This document shows positions 33,632 to 41,322 of a stretch of 64,000 bases of DNA, in pieces. The notes beneath the pieces are model-generated. The model was given only the letters and a program-made list of their open reading frames with translations, did not search any database and was not told the origin of the DNA. Each line of letters begins with the position of its first letter. Position 1 is the stretch's first letter. Source of the DNA: CAYRYU01 sp964428355 (GTDB lineage: Bacteria > Muiribacteriota > Ozemobacteria > Ozemobacterales > Ozemobacteraceae); assembly GCA_964428355.1 (NCBI GenBank), contig CAYRYU010000024.1, forward strand, positions 12,964 through 76,963, in the 5' to 3' direction. The position numbers and the translations under genes are program-made.

Positions 33632-33648
33632 ATCAAAGTTTAGCAACG

Positions 33649-33677
33649 CGGGGACCGAAAGGTCCCCGTTTTTTTTT
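33649..33677 (+). terminator. Strong intrinsic terminator of Flp pilin 1
   Basis: An 8-bp perfect stem (CGGGGACC, GAAA tetraloop, GGTCCCCG) is followed by nine T residues at 33669-33677. The stretch 33678-33826 after it holds GC-rich dyads but no gene. Confidence 0.95.
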
Positions 33678-33826
33678 ACCCCAAAGCTGGCTTCCTTCAA
33701 GGCTTCCAAAGGAGAGCGGTTTTTCGGACTCCGGGTACCTGGACGGTTCTTGGGAGCCCTATCGGGCCTCGCCCCTGGGCGGCTCTGAGCCACCGCCTCC
33801 GCCGTGAGGTTCCCCGGTTTCCGCGT

Positions 33827-34792
33827 TTACCAGAAGGGGCCGCCCATGAGGGGTTTGAAGGGGGGCATGACTTCGAACTGCGTCGAGAAACGCTTCGGAT
33901 GTTCCCCCCGGAACTCCAGCTGCGCATCCGCAAGCCCGGGGAGATGCCAACCCGCGACGCTCAGATATGGAACCAGGAATGGGTCGAACCCCATGATCCG
34001 CGCGCAAACGGAATCCACGGCCAGGGGGTGTTTTCCAAGGGCCAGCATTCCAACGGGTTTTGGGGAACCGAGGATGGGACCGTCCCCTTCCATGCCCACG
34101 ATTCCGTCGACAATCACGTAGTGACAGGGAAGGGAGCGGGACAGGTCAAGGATGGAGTTCGAGATGCCCTTGACGTGGAGGGGGTTTTTCGGCCATCCAT
34201 AGACGATCCCGGGAAGGTACCCGAAGTGATTCTTCAGGGACAACGTCAGACCCACCCAATGATGGGTTTTCATCTTGGGCATGTTGATCACGACATCGGC
34301 TTCCATAATCGGAGCGGCGACGAAGAAATGCGGGTATCCGGTTCTTCCACCCTTGTTGGGTATTTTGACCACATCCCCGTGGTTTAGGTCGAGGCACGTG
34401 ACTTCCTTTGGAAGGAGCTCTCGAAGAGCGGGATGCTGGACCGAAAAAACCGGATCCCTGCGGTGGCCGGCCGCTTCACCGACCATCACCTTTTTGGCTC
34501 CGAGCCGGAGGCAGGCCTCGGCAACCTGACGGATGAGCGAGATGTCGGTGTTTATCACGCGGCCGGGATGATACTCGACGATGTTTGGTTTGAGCAGCAC
34601 GGACCTGCCCCTCAGATCGAGACCGTCCGAGGTGATTATCTCCGCGAGGTCCCTGCCCACGTCCCGGGAGTAATCGGGAACGGGCAGGATGGTGACCGGA
34701 CATCGGGTGCCCAGAAGGGTTCCCGCCAGGCGGCCGATTCCGACCACGGCGATTCCGCCGGCAATCCATTTCAAAAAGGTTCTTCGGTTCAC
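33827..34792 (-). CDS. Tat-exported DUF362 domain protein
   Basis: The protein has 321 residues. The twin-arginine signal 'NRRTFLKWIAGGIAVVGIG' starts at residue 2. The DUF362 core follows: 'SVLLKPNIVEY' near 65-75, 'VMVGEAAGH', 'VVINMPKMKTHHWVGLTLSLKN' and 'HPLAVDSVCARIMGF'. Many DUF362 proteins carry an Fe-S ferredoxin domain, but this one has none, so it is the single-domain type of unknown reaction. Tat export implies folding, perhaps with a cofactor, in the cytoplasm. The start is GTG at 34792, overlapping the stop of the toroid-fold gene (GTGA); the two proteins probably work together. Confidence 0.88.
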   Translation of the reverse strand: MNRRTFLKWIAGGIAVVGIGRLAGTLLGTRCPVTILPVPDYSRDVGRDLAEIITSDGLDLRGRSVLLKPNIVEYHPGRVINTDISLIRQVAEACLRLGAKKVMVGEAAGHRRDPVFSVQHPALRELLPKEVTCLDLNHGDVVKIPNKGGRTGYPHFFVAAPIMEADVVINMPKMKTHHWVGLTLSLKNHFGYLPGIVYGWPKNPLHVKGISNSILDLSRSLPCHYVIVDGIVGMEGDGPILGSPKPVGMLALGKHPLAVDSVCARIMGFDPFLVPYLSVAGWHLPGLADAQLEFRGEHPKRFSTQFEVMPPFKPLMGGPFW

Positions 34793-35700
34793 GGTTCGAA
34801 AACCTTCCTGGTGGAAGAAGCTATGATTCCAAGGCTCTGGTGGACCAGATTGAAATCCTCCGCATCGGGTGCCCGGAATTTTTCTGCCAGCAGCTGCCTT
34901 GCCCCGGAAGGGTCGCGCCCGAAGGCTTCCAGACAGATTGCGATGAGGGAAAGGGCATACAGGGATTCATCCGCCACCCGGAGGCGCGTCCATTCCGGTC
35001 TCTCTTCGGGAAGGGCGGCCTGGACATCCCGTTTTGCGACCGATGCCTCGAGGATGGCGAGGCTTTCAGCAAGATCCGCCTCAGGGACGAAACCCCGGAG
35101 TGCCAGAAGTGCGAGGGCGGTGGTATCGAAAAAGGGAAGGAGGTCCTGTTTGTAGACGGTCGCGTTGCCGTAGTTCCAGCCCCCCTTCGGGATCTTTCGG
35201 TCCATCAGGAGCTTCCGGCCCTCGACGCAGCGAGGGTGATCCCCTTTTCCTGCGAGTTTCAAGGCAAGGAGGGCCCAGGCGGTAGGCTCGACCCAGCCGA
35301 ATGTCCCGGGAACCCATGCCCATCCGACCAGGGAATTGTTCTGGACGATGGAATCGGAATCGGGAAACGTGACCGATTTGAATGCGAGAAGGAAACCCAC
35401 CGCTTTGTCGCGGGATGGGATATCGCCGAGAAGGTGATGCAGTATCGCATAGTGAGGTGTGACCCAGATTCCCTCGGGTCGGATGACATGGTTCTGGCTC
35501 AACGAGCCATCGGGATTTTCGAGGCTTTTCAGCCAGGCTCGCGATTTATCGAGGCCTGGAAACTGGAAACCGGAAACGAGGAAAGCCATCAGCGCAAGGA
35601 GCGTGGGTTCCGCAGCCGAGCCCACACCCTTGCGGTAGGAGAATCCACCGTCGGCCCCTGCCAGGCCGGTGATTTCCCTCAAACGTTCTTCGTCGGTCAT
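34789..35700 (-). CDS. Terpenoid-cyclase/prenyltransferase-type alpha-toroid protein
   Basis: The protein has 303 residues and no signal peptide. It has helical repeats with Gly-Gly-x-x turns typical of the prenyltransferase/squalene-oxidase alpha-alpha toroid: 'ADGGFSYRKG', 'LENPDGSLSQN', 'GTFGWVEPTAWALLALKL', 'IPKGGWNYGNATV' and 'FDTTALALLALRG'. The DxDD motif of true cyclases is not present, so it is likely a non-catalytic or different-substrate member of the fold. It is the first gene of a two-gene operon with the DUF362 protein. An AGGGA motif lies 10 bases before the ATG. Confidence 0.8.
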   Translation of the reverse strand: MTDEERLREITGLAGADGGFSYRKGVGSAAEPTLLALMAFLVSGFQFPGLDKSRAWLKSLENPDGSLSQNHVIRPEGIWVTPHYAILHHLLGDIPSRDKAVGFLLAFKSVTFPDSDSIVQNNSLVGWAWVPGTFGWVEPTAWALLALKLAGKGDHPRCVEGRKLLMDRKIPKGGWNYGNATVYKQDLLPFFDTTALALLALRGFVPEADLAESLAILEASVAKRDVQAALPEERPEWTRLRVADESLYALSLIAICLEAFGRDPSGARQLLAEKFRAPDAEDFNLVHQSLGIIASSTRKVFEP

Positions 35701-35799
35701 GGATTCGTTTTCCCTGAAAGAGGACCTTTCTTTTTCCGGTTCGATAGTTTATCATCAAAATGAAAACCGGGGTAGGTTTTTGGAGTTTCCCTCGTCGAT

Positions 35800-35815
35800 T
35801 GGCATTCTTTTTGCG
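35800..35815 (+). promoter_or_regulatory. Sigma-54 promoter of Flp-type pilin gene 2
   Basis: TGGCATTCTTTTTGCG: GG (35801-35802), ten bases, GC (35813-35814). It closely matches the -24/-12 consensus and lies 36 bases before the ATG at 35851. Position and sequence parallel the promoter of pilin gene 1, so both should respond to RpoN. Confidence 0.78.
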
Positions 35816-35850
35816 ATCAAATCAATAACTCACCTATAGAGGATACCGAA

Positions 35851-36048
35851 ATGAAAACGAAATTTGGAATGAAAGGGAAAAAGGGGCAAGGTCTGGTCGA
35901 GTATGTGCTGTTGGTTTCCTTGATCGCCCTCGCCGCAGTAGCGGCGCTTACCTCGATGGGGTCAACGGTCAAGAGCGGCCTCATGGGGAACATCTCGACC
36001 ACCCTGGATAAAGCGAACACCTCGATCACCGGTTCCACCGGTTCCTGA
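35851..36048 (+). CDS. Flp/class III-type pilin 2
   Basis: The protein has 65 residues. The basic leader ends at Gly12, followed by 'QGLVEYVLLVSLIALAAVA' with the Glu-Tyr pair and a hydrophobic helix. The C-terminal third is Thr/Ser/Gly-rich ('TSITGSTGS'), offering possible O-glycosylation sites. It shares the 'KGQGLVEY' core with pilin 1 but differs in the rest, so the two are diverged paralogues 2.4 kb apart. A sigma-54 promoter lies directly upstream. Five GT-C-type membrane proteins follow within 8 kb. Confidence 0.9.
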   Translation: MKTKFGMKGKKGQGLVEYVLLVSLIALAAVAALTSMGSTVKSGLMGNISTTLDKANTSITGSTGS

Positions 36049-36084
36049 ACCGTTCGTAGACCCGGTTTTTCCGAGCGACCACAA

Positions 36085-38220
36085 TTGGTTTTCTCCTTCT
36101 CGTCACCCCCACACCCGGATCGGCCTGAATTCGGCGGTCCGGGTGGTCTTTTTTCGTTCGGGCGGGAAACCGCATGGGCCATTCTGGCTTTTTTCGCCGT
36201 TTGCGCTTTGTTCTTCCCAACCCTCCCGCCCGAGGTGAACTTCAGGGAGTGGGGTGCTGATGGACCAGAGTTGGCCCTGGCTGCGGCGAACCTTGGAGTT
36301 CCGCACCCTACCGGGTATCCCGTCTGGGTCCTGGTTGCCCACCTTTTCAGCCGCATCCCAGCGGGAACCCTCTTTCAACGGATCGCGGCTCTTTCCCTTC
36401 TTTCGACCGCGACAGGGGCGGCTTTCCTGACTCTGGCCTTCCTCGGCCTCACGAGATGGCTTGGGATAGGGCTTCCCCCTGCCGGTTGTGCCTTGCTTTC
36501 CGTCATGTCTGTTTCGGGCAGGTTTCTCTGGCAATCGGCCACCATCGTCGAGGTCTACTCGTTCAAGACCTTGCTCCATTGCCTTCTTCTCGCATGGGTC
36601 TTTCGCGGGCTCCTGGGCACGCATGGGCGACCGCTCAGAAACGGCTGTATCACGGGCGTGGTCCTTGGCCTTTGTCTCTCTCATCACCTCCAGTTCATGT
36701 TTTCCCTTCCGGGGCTTTTCCTTCTTCTCGTTTTCCAACCGGAGGGTAGGAACCCGGTCTTCCTTGTTTCCGCGGTCCTGGTGACCATCGCGACGACCAT
36801 CGGTTGGTATGGTTTGCTTCCGCTGTTGGGGGCCAAGGGGGGAACCGCGGTTTGGGGCGACATGGGGTCTTTTCACGGTTTGCTGGCCCACATCACAGGC
36901 AAGGAGTACCGGGGTTTCATGTTCTCGGTCGACCTCGTTTCCTGGTTCACGAAATGGACTGCCATTCCCCTCCTTCTCGCCGCCAACTGGACCTGGATCG
37001 CCGTTCCCCTCTCGGCGGGGATCCTGGTGGGCTTGCTCGCCTCATGCTTTCACGCCGGAAACGGATCCAGGAACAGGGTTTTCCTGTTCTCCTGGCTTGT
37101 TCTGATCCTCGTTCCCTCGGGGTTGAATCTGCAGTATTCCATTCCAGACGTCGAGATCTATTTCAACGATGTCTTCGTTTCTTTTTCGCTGGTCTTTTCG
37201 GTGGCTGCAGGATGGCTCTGGAACCGCCTCCAAGGGGGGAGGGGCGGCAAGCCGGCCGCTCTGGGGGTCCTGGGAGTGATCCTTGTAGGAGCGACGATCG
37301 GGATCAACATCCCAGGCAGGTTCACGGAATTTCGTCTCGCCAGGGCTCCCGAACCGGCATTCCTGAGGACGAACTCGATGGCGAGGTCTCTACAGGAAAG
37401 CCGGCGGATGGCTTTTGTCCGGGGAGGCGGTTTCATGTTCCTGCTTAGGTACTCATGCCACCTGGTCGATCCTCTTCTGGAAAGCCGGGTTTTCAGCCTG
37501 GACCTCGCCCGCCTCCGTTGGTACAGGGAACGTTTCCGGGATCGCCTCGCCGGGGAGGGTTTTTCCCCCCTTCCGGAACGGGATGAAGAACTCTCTCCCA
37601 AGGAAATCGATGACTGGGCGCGGAATGCCTGGGCGAGCTTCCCTGAGAGAATCGCATTCGCGGCCCCCCTCGAACCGAGGGATGCCCTCCCCAGGGATGT
37701 GACCCTGAAAGGAGGTTGGTTCGTCAGGGAGAGTCCTGCTTCATCCTCTTGGGTTCCGGCAACCTTCGTAACCTTTGCGCCCGCGTCGACCAGGTCCCGG
37801 GATTTCCCCGCTTTCGCCGGTTGGCAGCCCTGTATCGTGAAATGTCAGACCGGGCAGGTTTTCGACCTCAGGTCCGACTCCACCGAACCAGGCGGTCCCA
37901 AGCTGCTCATGGCCACCTCCCCTCTCGAAATCTCTTTCCCGGAACCTGTCAGCGAGTTGTCTTTCCTGGCGATCCGTACCGGGTCAGGACCTTGCCGGCT
38001 GGGGTTATCGTCCCCCGATCTCGCTTCGGGGGCCAACCTTCCGGATCTTTCGTTCCCATTCCAGGACGACCTGATCGATGACCAGTCGGCTTCGATGACC
38101 CTGGGGGCGATCCCCCCCGTCGATCTTGCCCTCGGGAAGCGGATTTCGGCGGGGAAGCTGGAAATCACCCTTTCTGATGGCGCCCCTCTGATGGTCCTGG
38201 GAATCGCGGGAAAGCCATGA
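36085..38220 (+). CDS. DUF2723-type polytopic membrane protein (GT-C glycosyltransferase-like)
   Basis: About 711 residues. The first TM is followed by the family motif 'WGADGPELALAAANLGVPHPTGYPVWVLVAHLF', in which Asp/Glu and His-Pro-x-Gly-Tyr-Pro are the conserved GT-C-like positions; about ten TM helices follow and a soluble C-terminal domain begins near 430. DUF2723 proteins are thought to be protein O-glycosyltransferases using lipid-linked sugars. The start is doubtful: the only usable codon before the first TM is TTG at 36085, and a terminator hairpin (36112-36154) lies inside the first 24 codons. The gene stop overlaps the next ATG. Confidence 0.75.
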   Translation: MVFSFSSPPHPDRPEFGGPGGLFSFGRETAWAILAFFAVCALFFPTLPPEVNFREWGADGPELALAAANLGVPHPTGYPVWVLVAHLFSRIPAGTLFQRIAALSLLSTATGAAFLTLAFLGLTRWLGIGLPPAGCALLSVMSVSGRFLWQSATIVEVYSFKTLLHCLLLAWVFRGLLGTHGRPLRNGCITGVVLGLCLSHHLQFMFSLPGLFLLLVFQPEGRNPVFLVSAVLVTIATTIGWYGLLPLLGAKGGTAVWGDMGSFHGLLAHITGKEYRGFMFSVDLVSWFTKWTAIPLLLAANWTWIAVPLSAGILVGLLASCFHAGNGSRNRVFLFSWLVLILVPSGLNLQYSIPDVEIYFNDVFVSFSLVFSVAAGWLWNRLQGGRGGKPAALGVLGVILVGATIGINIPGRFTEFRLARAPEPAFLRTNSMARSLQESRRMAFVRGGGFMFLLRYSCHLVDPLLESRVFSLDLARLRWYRERFRDRLAGEGFSPLPERDEELSPKEIDDWARNAWASFPERIAFAAPLEPRDALPRDVTLKGGWFVRESPASSSWVPATFVTFAPASTRSRDFPAFAGWQPCIVKCQTGQVFDLRSDSTEPGGPKLLMATSPLEISFPEPVSELSFLAIRTGSGPCRLGLSSPDLASGANLPDLSFPFQDDLIDDQSASMTLGAIPPVDLALGKRISAGKLEITLSDGAPLMVLGIAGKP
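36112..36154 (+). terminator. Intrinsic terminator after Flp pilin 2, overlapping the next gene's start
   Basis: CACCCGGA (36112-36119) pairs with TCCGGGTG (36138-36145), an inner GCC/GGC stem extends it, and GTCTTTTTT follows. It would end the pilin transcript, yet it falls within the N-terminal codons assigned to the DUF2723 gene. Partial readthrough would couple expression of the two. Confidence 0.75.
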
Positions 38221-39764
38221 ACCGCAACAGTGGGCGGATATGGCTTTTCCTGGCCTCCAACCTCTTTTTTCTTTTGTTCGCCTACGGAGGAATCCGCTCT
38301 CCTGACGGAGAGATCGTTTTCAGAACAGGTGTTTCCCTCGTGAGGACGGGCTCCTGGGCGGTCGAGGATGGACTGGAATGGAAGGATTTCGGGCTGTCTC
38401 CGGGTATCGATGGAAAACGCTATTCGATTTTCGGCCCCGGCCACGTTCTTCTGGCCTACCCTGTTTTCGCCCTTGCAGAAGGGATCACCGCCTCGCAATG
38501 TCCTGACCTGCTCCAAAGGCTCGTCTCACCCAGCCACTTCCTCGGGGAAGGCCTGGGCCAGTTTGTCGGGGGGCGAAGGCCGGAGCCTTTCGATCAGCAT
38601 TTCAAACGCTCCATCGTTGCCATCTGGAATGTTCCAGTGGCTTCCCTGGCGGTTCTGGCGTTTGAGTCCGTCGTGTTCTCCCTCATCGGATCGGTCTTCG
38701 CAGCCCGGCTTCTCGCGGTTCTTCTCGGTTTCGGGACCTGCTTTCTCGCCTACTCGGGGACTTTCTTCGCCGAACCGCTGGTTACACTCCTGCTGCTCAT
38801 CTCGTTCAAGCTCCTCATCGAGGCTTCAAGGGGGAAGGGGATCAAAGGGCCTGTTTTTTCCGGCCTTTCAGGGCTTGTTCTCGGAATAGCCGTTACTACA
38901 CACATCACCGCGATCCTGTCCTTTCCCTTTTTCGCTCTAATGGCTTTCCTTGGAACTGGCGGCTTTCCCGGGAAGGAGAACATTCTCTGGAGGAACGGGG
39001 TTGTTTTCATCCTGGCCTGCTCAATCCCCCTGGCTCTCTTGGGCTGGTTCAACCTCGTAAGGTTCGGAAGCATGATCGAGACCGGAAGGTCGGTCCCGGG
39101 ATTGTCTCCCGAGGTCGGATATGGAACATTCGCCGACCCCGTCGAGGGTGTGCTCGGACTGCTTTTCAGTTTTGGAAAGGGCCTGATCTGGTATTCCCCT
39201 CTGGCATTTGCGGGAATCCTTTTCATCCGCAGGTTCTACAGGGAGTTCCCCATCCCGGGGCTCGTTCTTCCTCTCATGGTTCTGGCGCGACTGCTCTTCA
39301 TCGGATCGAGATCCGATTGGCAGGGCGGTTTCTCCCTTGGACCGCGATATCTGGTTCCCGTCTTTCCCTTCATGCTCCTCCCCCTCGCCCCCCTTGCCGC
39401 GATGGAGGATTCCCAGGATGGAGCGGGCCAGGATGTTCGGGATGGCGCTCCGGCGGGATGGTTTGCCGTGGCGGTGATGGCATTCGCCCAGCAGGCTTCA
39501 TTCGCGCTCTTCGAGGTATTCACGCATCTGCACGTCGTCAGGAAGTTTTGCGCCGAATCCATGGATCCGGCGGCGTTCTATGGGTTCGCATACTCCACCT
39601 GGGAAACCGCGCCATTCGTCAATGTCCTGTCCGGAAGGCCAGCCTCCGCGATACTGCGCCTGACCGGCCTTCCGAATCAGTTCCTCTGGCCTCTCGCCGT
39701 GGTCGCAGGCGCCTTTTTCATCCGCCTCTTCCTTGCCCGGGGAAAAACGTGCGGGGAATCGTGA
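38217..39764 (+). CDS. Polytopic membrane protein, probable GT-C-type glycosyltransferase
   Basis: The protein has 515 residues with about eleven hydrophobic helices. The first TM is followed by an extracytoplasmic loop with 'SPDGEIVFRTGVSLVRTGSW', where Asp-Gly-Glu lies at the position of the acidic catalytic motif of GT-C enzymes, and 'YSIFGPGHVLLAYPVF' recalls the 'HYPPL' region. Such enzymes move sugars from polyprenyl-phosphate carriers at the outer face of the inner membrane. The donor and acceptor are unknown. Its start overlaps the previous stop (ATGA) and its stop touches the next start. Confidence 0.75.
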   Translation: MNRNSGRIWLFLASNLFFLLFAYGGIRSPDGEIVFRTGVSLVRTGSWAVEDGLEWKDFGLSPGIDGKRYSIFGPGHVLLAYPVFALAEGITASQCPDLLQRLVSPSHFLGEGLGQFVGGRRPEPFDQHFKRSIVAIWNVPVASLAVLAFESVVFSLIGSVFAARLLAVLLGFGTCFLAYSGTFFAEPLVTLLLLISFKLLIEASRGKGIKGPVFSGLSGLVLGIAVTTHITAILSFPFFALMAFLGTGGFPGKENILWRNGVVFILACSIPLALLGWFNLVRFGSMIETGRSVPGLSPEVGYGTFADPVEGVLGLLFSFGKGLIWYSPLAFAGILFIRRFYREFPIPGLVLPLMVLARLLFIGSRSDWQGGFSLGPRYLVPVFPFMLLPLAPLAAMEDSQDGAGQDVRDGAPAGWFAVAVMAFAQQASFALFEVFTHLHVVRKFCAESMDPAAFYGFAYSTWETAPFVNVLSGRPASAILRLTGLPNQFLWPLAVVAGAFFIRLFLARGKTCGES

Positions 39765-41278
39765 TGGGGCAGGGGGGGGGAAAGCTTCTCCCGGGCTCGA
39801 ACCGGACGCACCTTCGCCTTGTTGCCGCGGCAGGTGTCTTTCAGCTGATACTGGCTTTCCACATGCTGGGGTCATTCTGGATCGATCCCCAATCCAGCAT
39901 CGATGCCTCGTATTACCATATCCTCGCCTCGAGGCTCAAAGCCGGCCTGGGTTTCACAGAGCCCTTCGTCTGGAACTTCCTGAAGGAGTATCCCTCGCTG
40001 ACCCACCCAATCGACTACTGGATGCCTCTGGCGGGACTCTTTTACCGAGGCGGGAAAAAGGTCTTTCCTGGATATCCGGAGGTTTTCCTCAACCGTTTCA
40101 TCTGGGCCGCTCTATCGACCTGGGTTTTTCTCGAGGCCCTGGGCCGGTGCGGATCCTGGGCCATCGGCCTGTTCGCGGCAGTGTGCCTCGGATGCGGAGG
40201 GAAGTTCGGCTACTACGTTTCGACGACGGACAACATCGCGCTTTATGCAAGCCTGGGGTTGCTATTCTTTTCGGATCTTCCTCGTCCCGACTCCGTCGGA
40301 AGGAGTTTCAGGCTGGGGCTGACTTCCGGCTTGATGGCCCTGACCAGGATCGAGGGTTTGATATTCGGGGCCTTCGCCCTTGCCTTCTCCCTTTTCAGAG
40401 GCTCCAGGGCTTTTACCATGCTGCTTCTCGCGGCCTCACTCTCATTGGTTCTCGCCCCGTGGTGTGCAAGGAACATGCGGGAGATCGGGGTCATCTGGCC
40501 ATCGAATCGGGACTCGCTGTTCCTCCAGGAATACAACGACCTTTTCCGCCCCGATGCTCCGCGGGGGGCGGATGCCTTTCTGAGCCGGGGTTGGGGGTGG
40601 ATCGCGGAGCAGAAATTTTCTGCCCTTCGCCGAAACCTGCTCGAGTTTTTCTTCGTCCCGTTCCACCTGATTCTCTTTCCGTTCTTCCTCGCTGGGCTTG
40701 CGGAACTCCCGGGAAGATGGCCATTCATGGGACTTTTCACGGTAATGTGGCTCCTCAACGGCTTGCTGTTCAGCGTCCAGAGCGTCCATGGAACCGCCTT
40801 CCACATCACCGCGGCGTTTTTCCCCCACATCTCTCTGACGACCGCGCTCGGAATTAGAAACCTTTTGAACCGGATCTTCCCCGGACAGCCCCGGAAACCC
40901 GTTCGGATTATGGCCGGCGTCTTCTCCCTCTTCGTTCTGGGCTTTTCGATCGCATCGGGAGCGGCTATCCGCGATTCCTACGACTCCACCAACAAACCCT
41001 ACCGCGACCTTCTGCGGGAAGCCCGCTTGAATTCCGACTATGGGACGACAGGAACACATCACCCCATACTCGTCCATCTCCTGTCGGGCCGGCCCACCAT
41101 CTGCATTTCCCCCTCGGGGGCCCCATCGCCCTTTTTGATGGCCGACCGGTACGGAATGGGAAGTCTGATACTGGACAACCGGTATCCGATCCCGTCTTCT
41201 GCCGAAATCGCTTCTTCCGGTTGGAAAACGGTTTCGTCGACCACCTGCCTGCTTCTCCTGAAAAGGCCCGCCGGGTGA
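39764..41278 (+). CDS. Polytopic GT-C-type membrane protein, paralogue of the gene at 42909-44414
   Basis: The protein has 504 residues with about ten TM helices. The first loop reads 'SIDASYYHILASRLKAGLG' and continues with a 'THPIDYWMPLAGLFY' segment. The protein at 42909-44414 has 'SLDSSYYHLVAERLLQGKG' and 'THPLDYWQPLGIVLY', plus matching later blocks ('TTDN', 'ALTRIEG/SLTRVEG', 'VQSVHGTAFHI/VQSLQGTTLHL'). The Asp-x-x-Tyr-Tyr motif fits the GT-C catalytic loop. ATG 39764 overlaps the previous TGA; GTG 39761 is an alternative. The 3' end, including the stop codon, lies in an 18-bp tandem repeat. Confidence 0.78.
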   Translation: MGQGGGKLLPGSNRTHLRLVAAAGVFQLILAFHMLGSFWIDPQSSIDASYYHILASRLKAGLGFTEPFVWNFLKEYPSLTHPIDYWMPLAGLFYRGGKKVFPGYPEVFLNRFIWAALSTWVFLEALGRCGSWAIGLFAAVCLGCGGKFGYYVSTTDNIALYASLGLLFFSDLPRPDSVGRSFRLGLTSGLMALTRIEGLIFGAFALAFSLFRGSRAFTMLLLAASLSLVLAPWCARNMREIGVIWPSNRDSLFLQEYNDLFRPDAPRGADAFLSRGWGWIAEQKFSALRRNLLEFFFVPFHLILFPFFLAGLAELPGRWPFMGLFTVMWLLNGLLFSVQSVHGTAFHITAAFFPHISLTTALGIRNLLNRIFPGQPRKPVRIMAGVFSLFVLGFSIASGAAIRDSYDSTNKPYRDLLREARLNSDYGTTGTHHPILVHLLSGRPTICISPSGAPSPFLMADRYGMGSLILDNRYPIPSSAEIASSGWKTVSSTTCLLLLKRPAG

Positions 41279-41307
41279 GAAAGGCCCGCCGGGTGAGAAA
41301 GGCCCGC
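41261..41307. repeat. 18-bp tandem repeat across a stop codon
   Basis: Unit GAAAGGCCCGCCGGGTGA: 41261-41278 (first base A), 41279-41296, and a partial third copy 41297-41307. The core CCCGCCGGG is palindromic. The TGA in the first unit is the stop of the gene at 39764; further copies lie in the 44-bp gap before the convergent gene. Confidence 0.92.
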
Positions 41308-41322
41308 GCCCACGTCCAAAAG

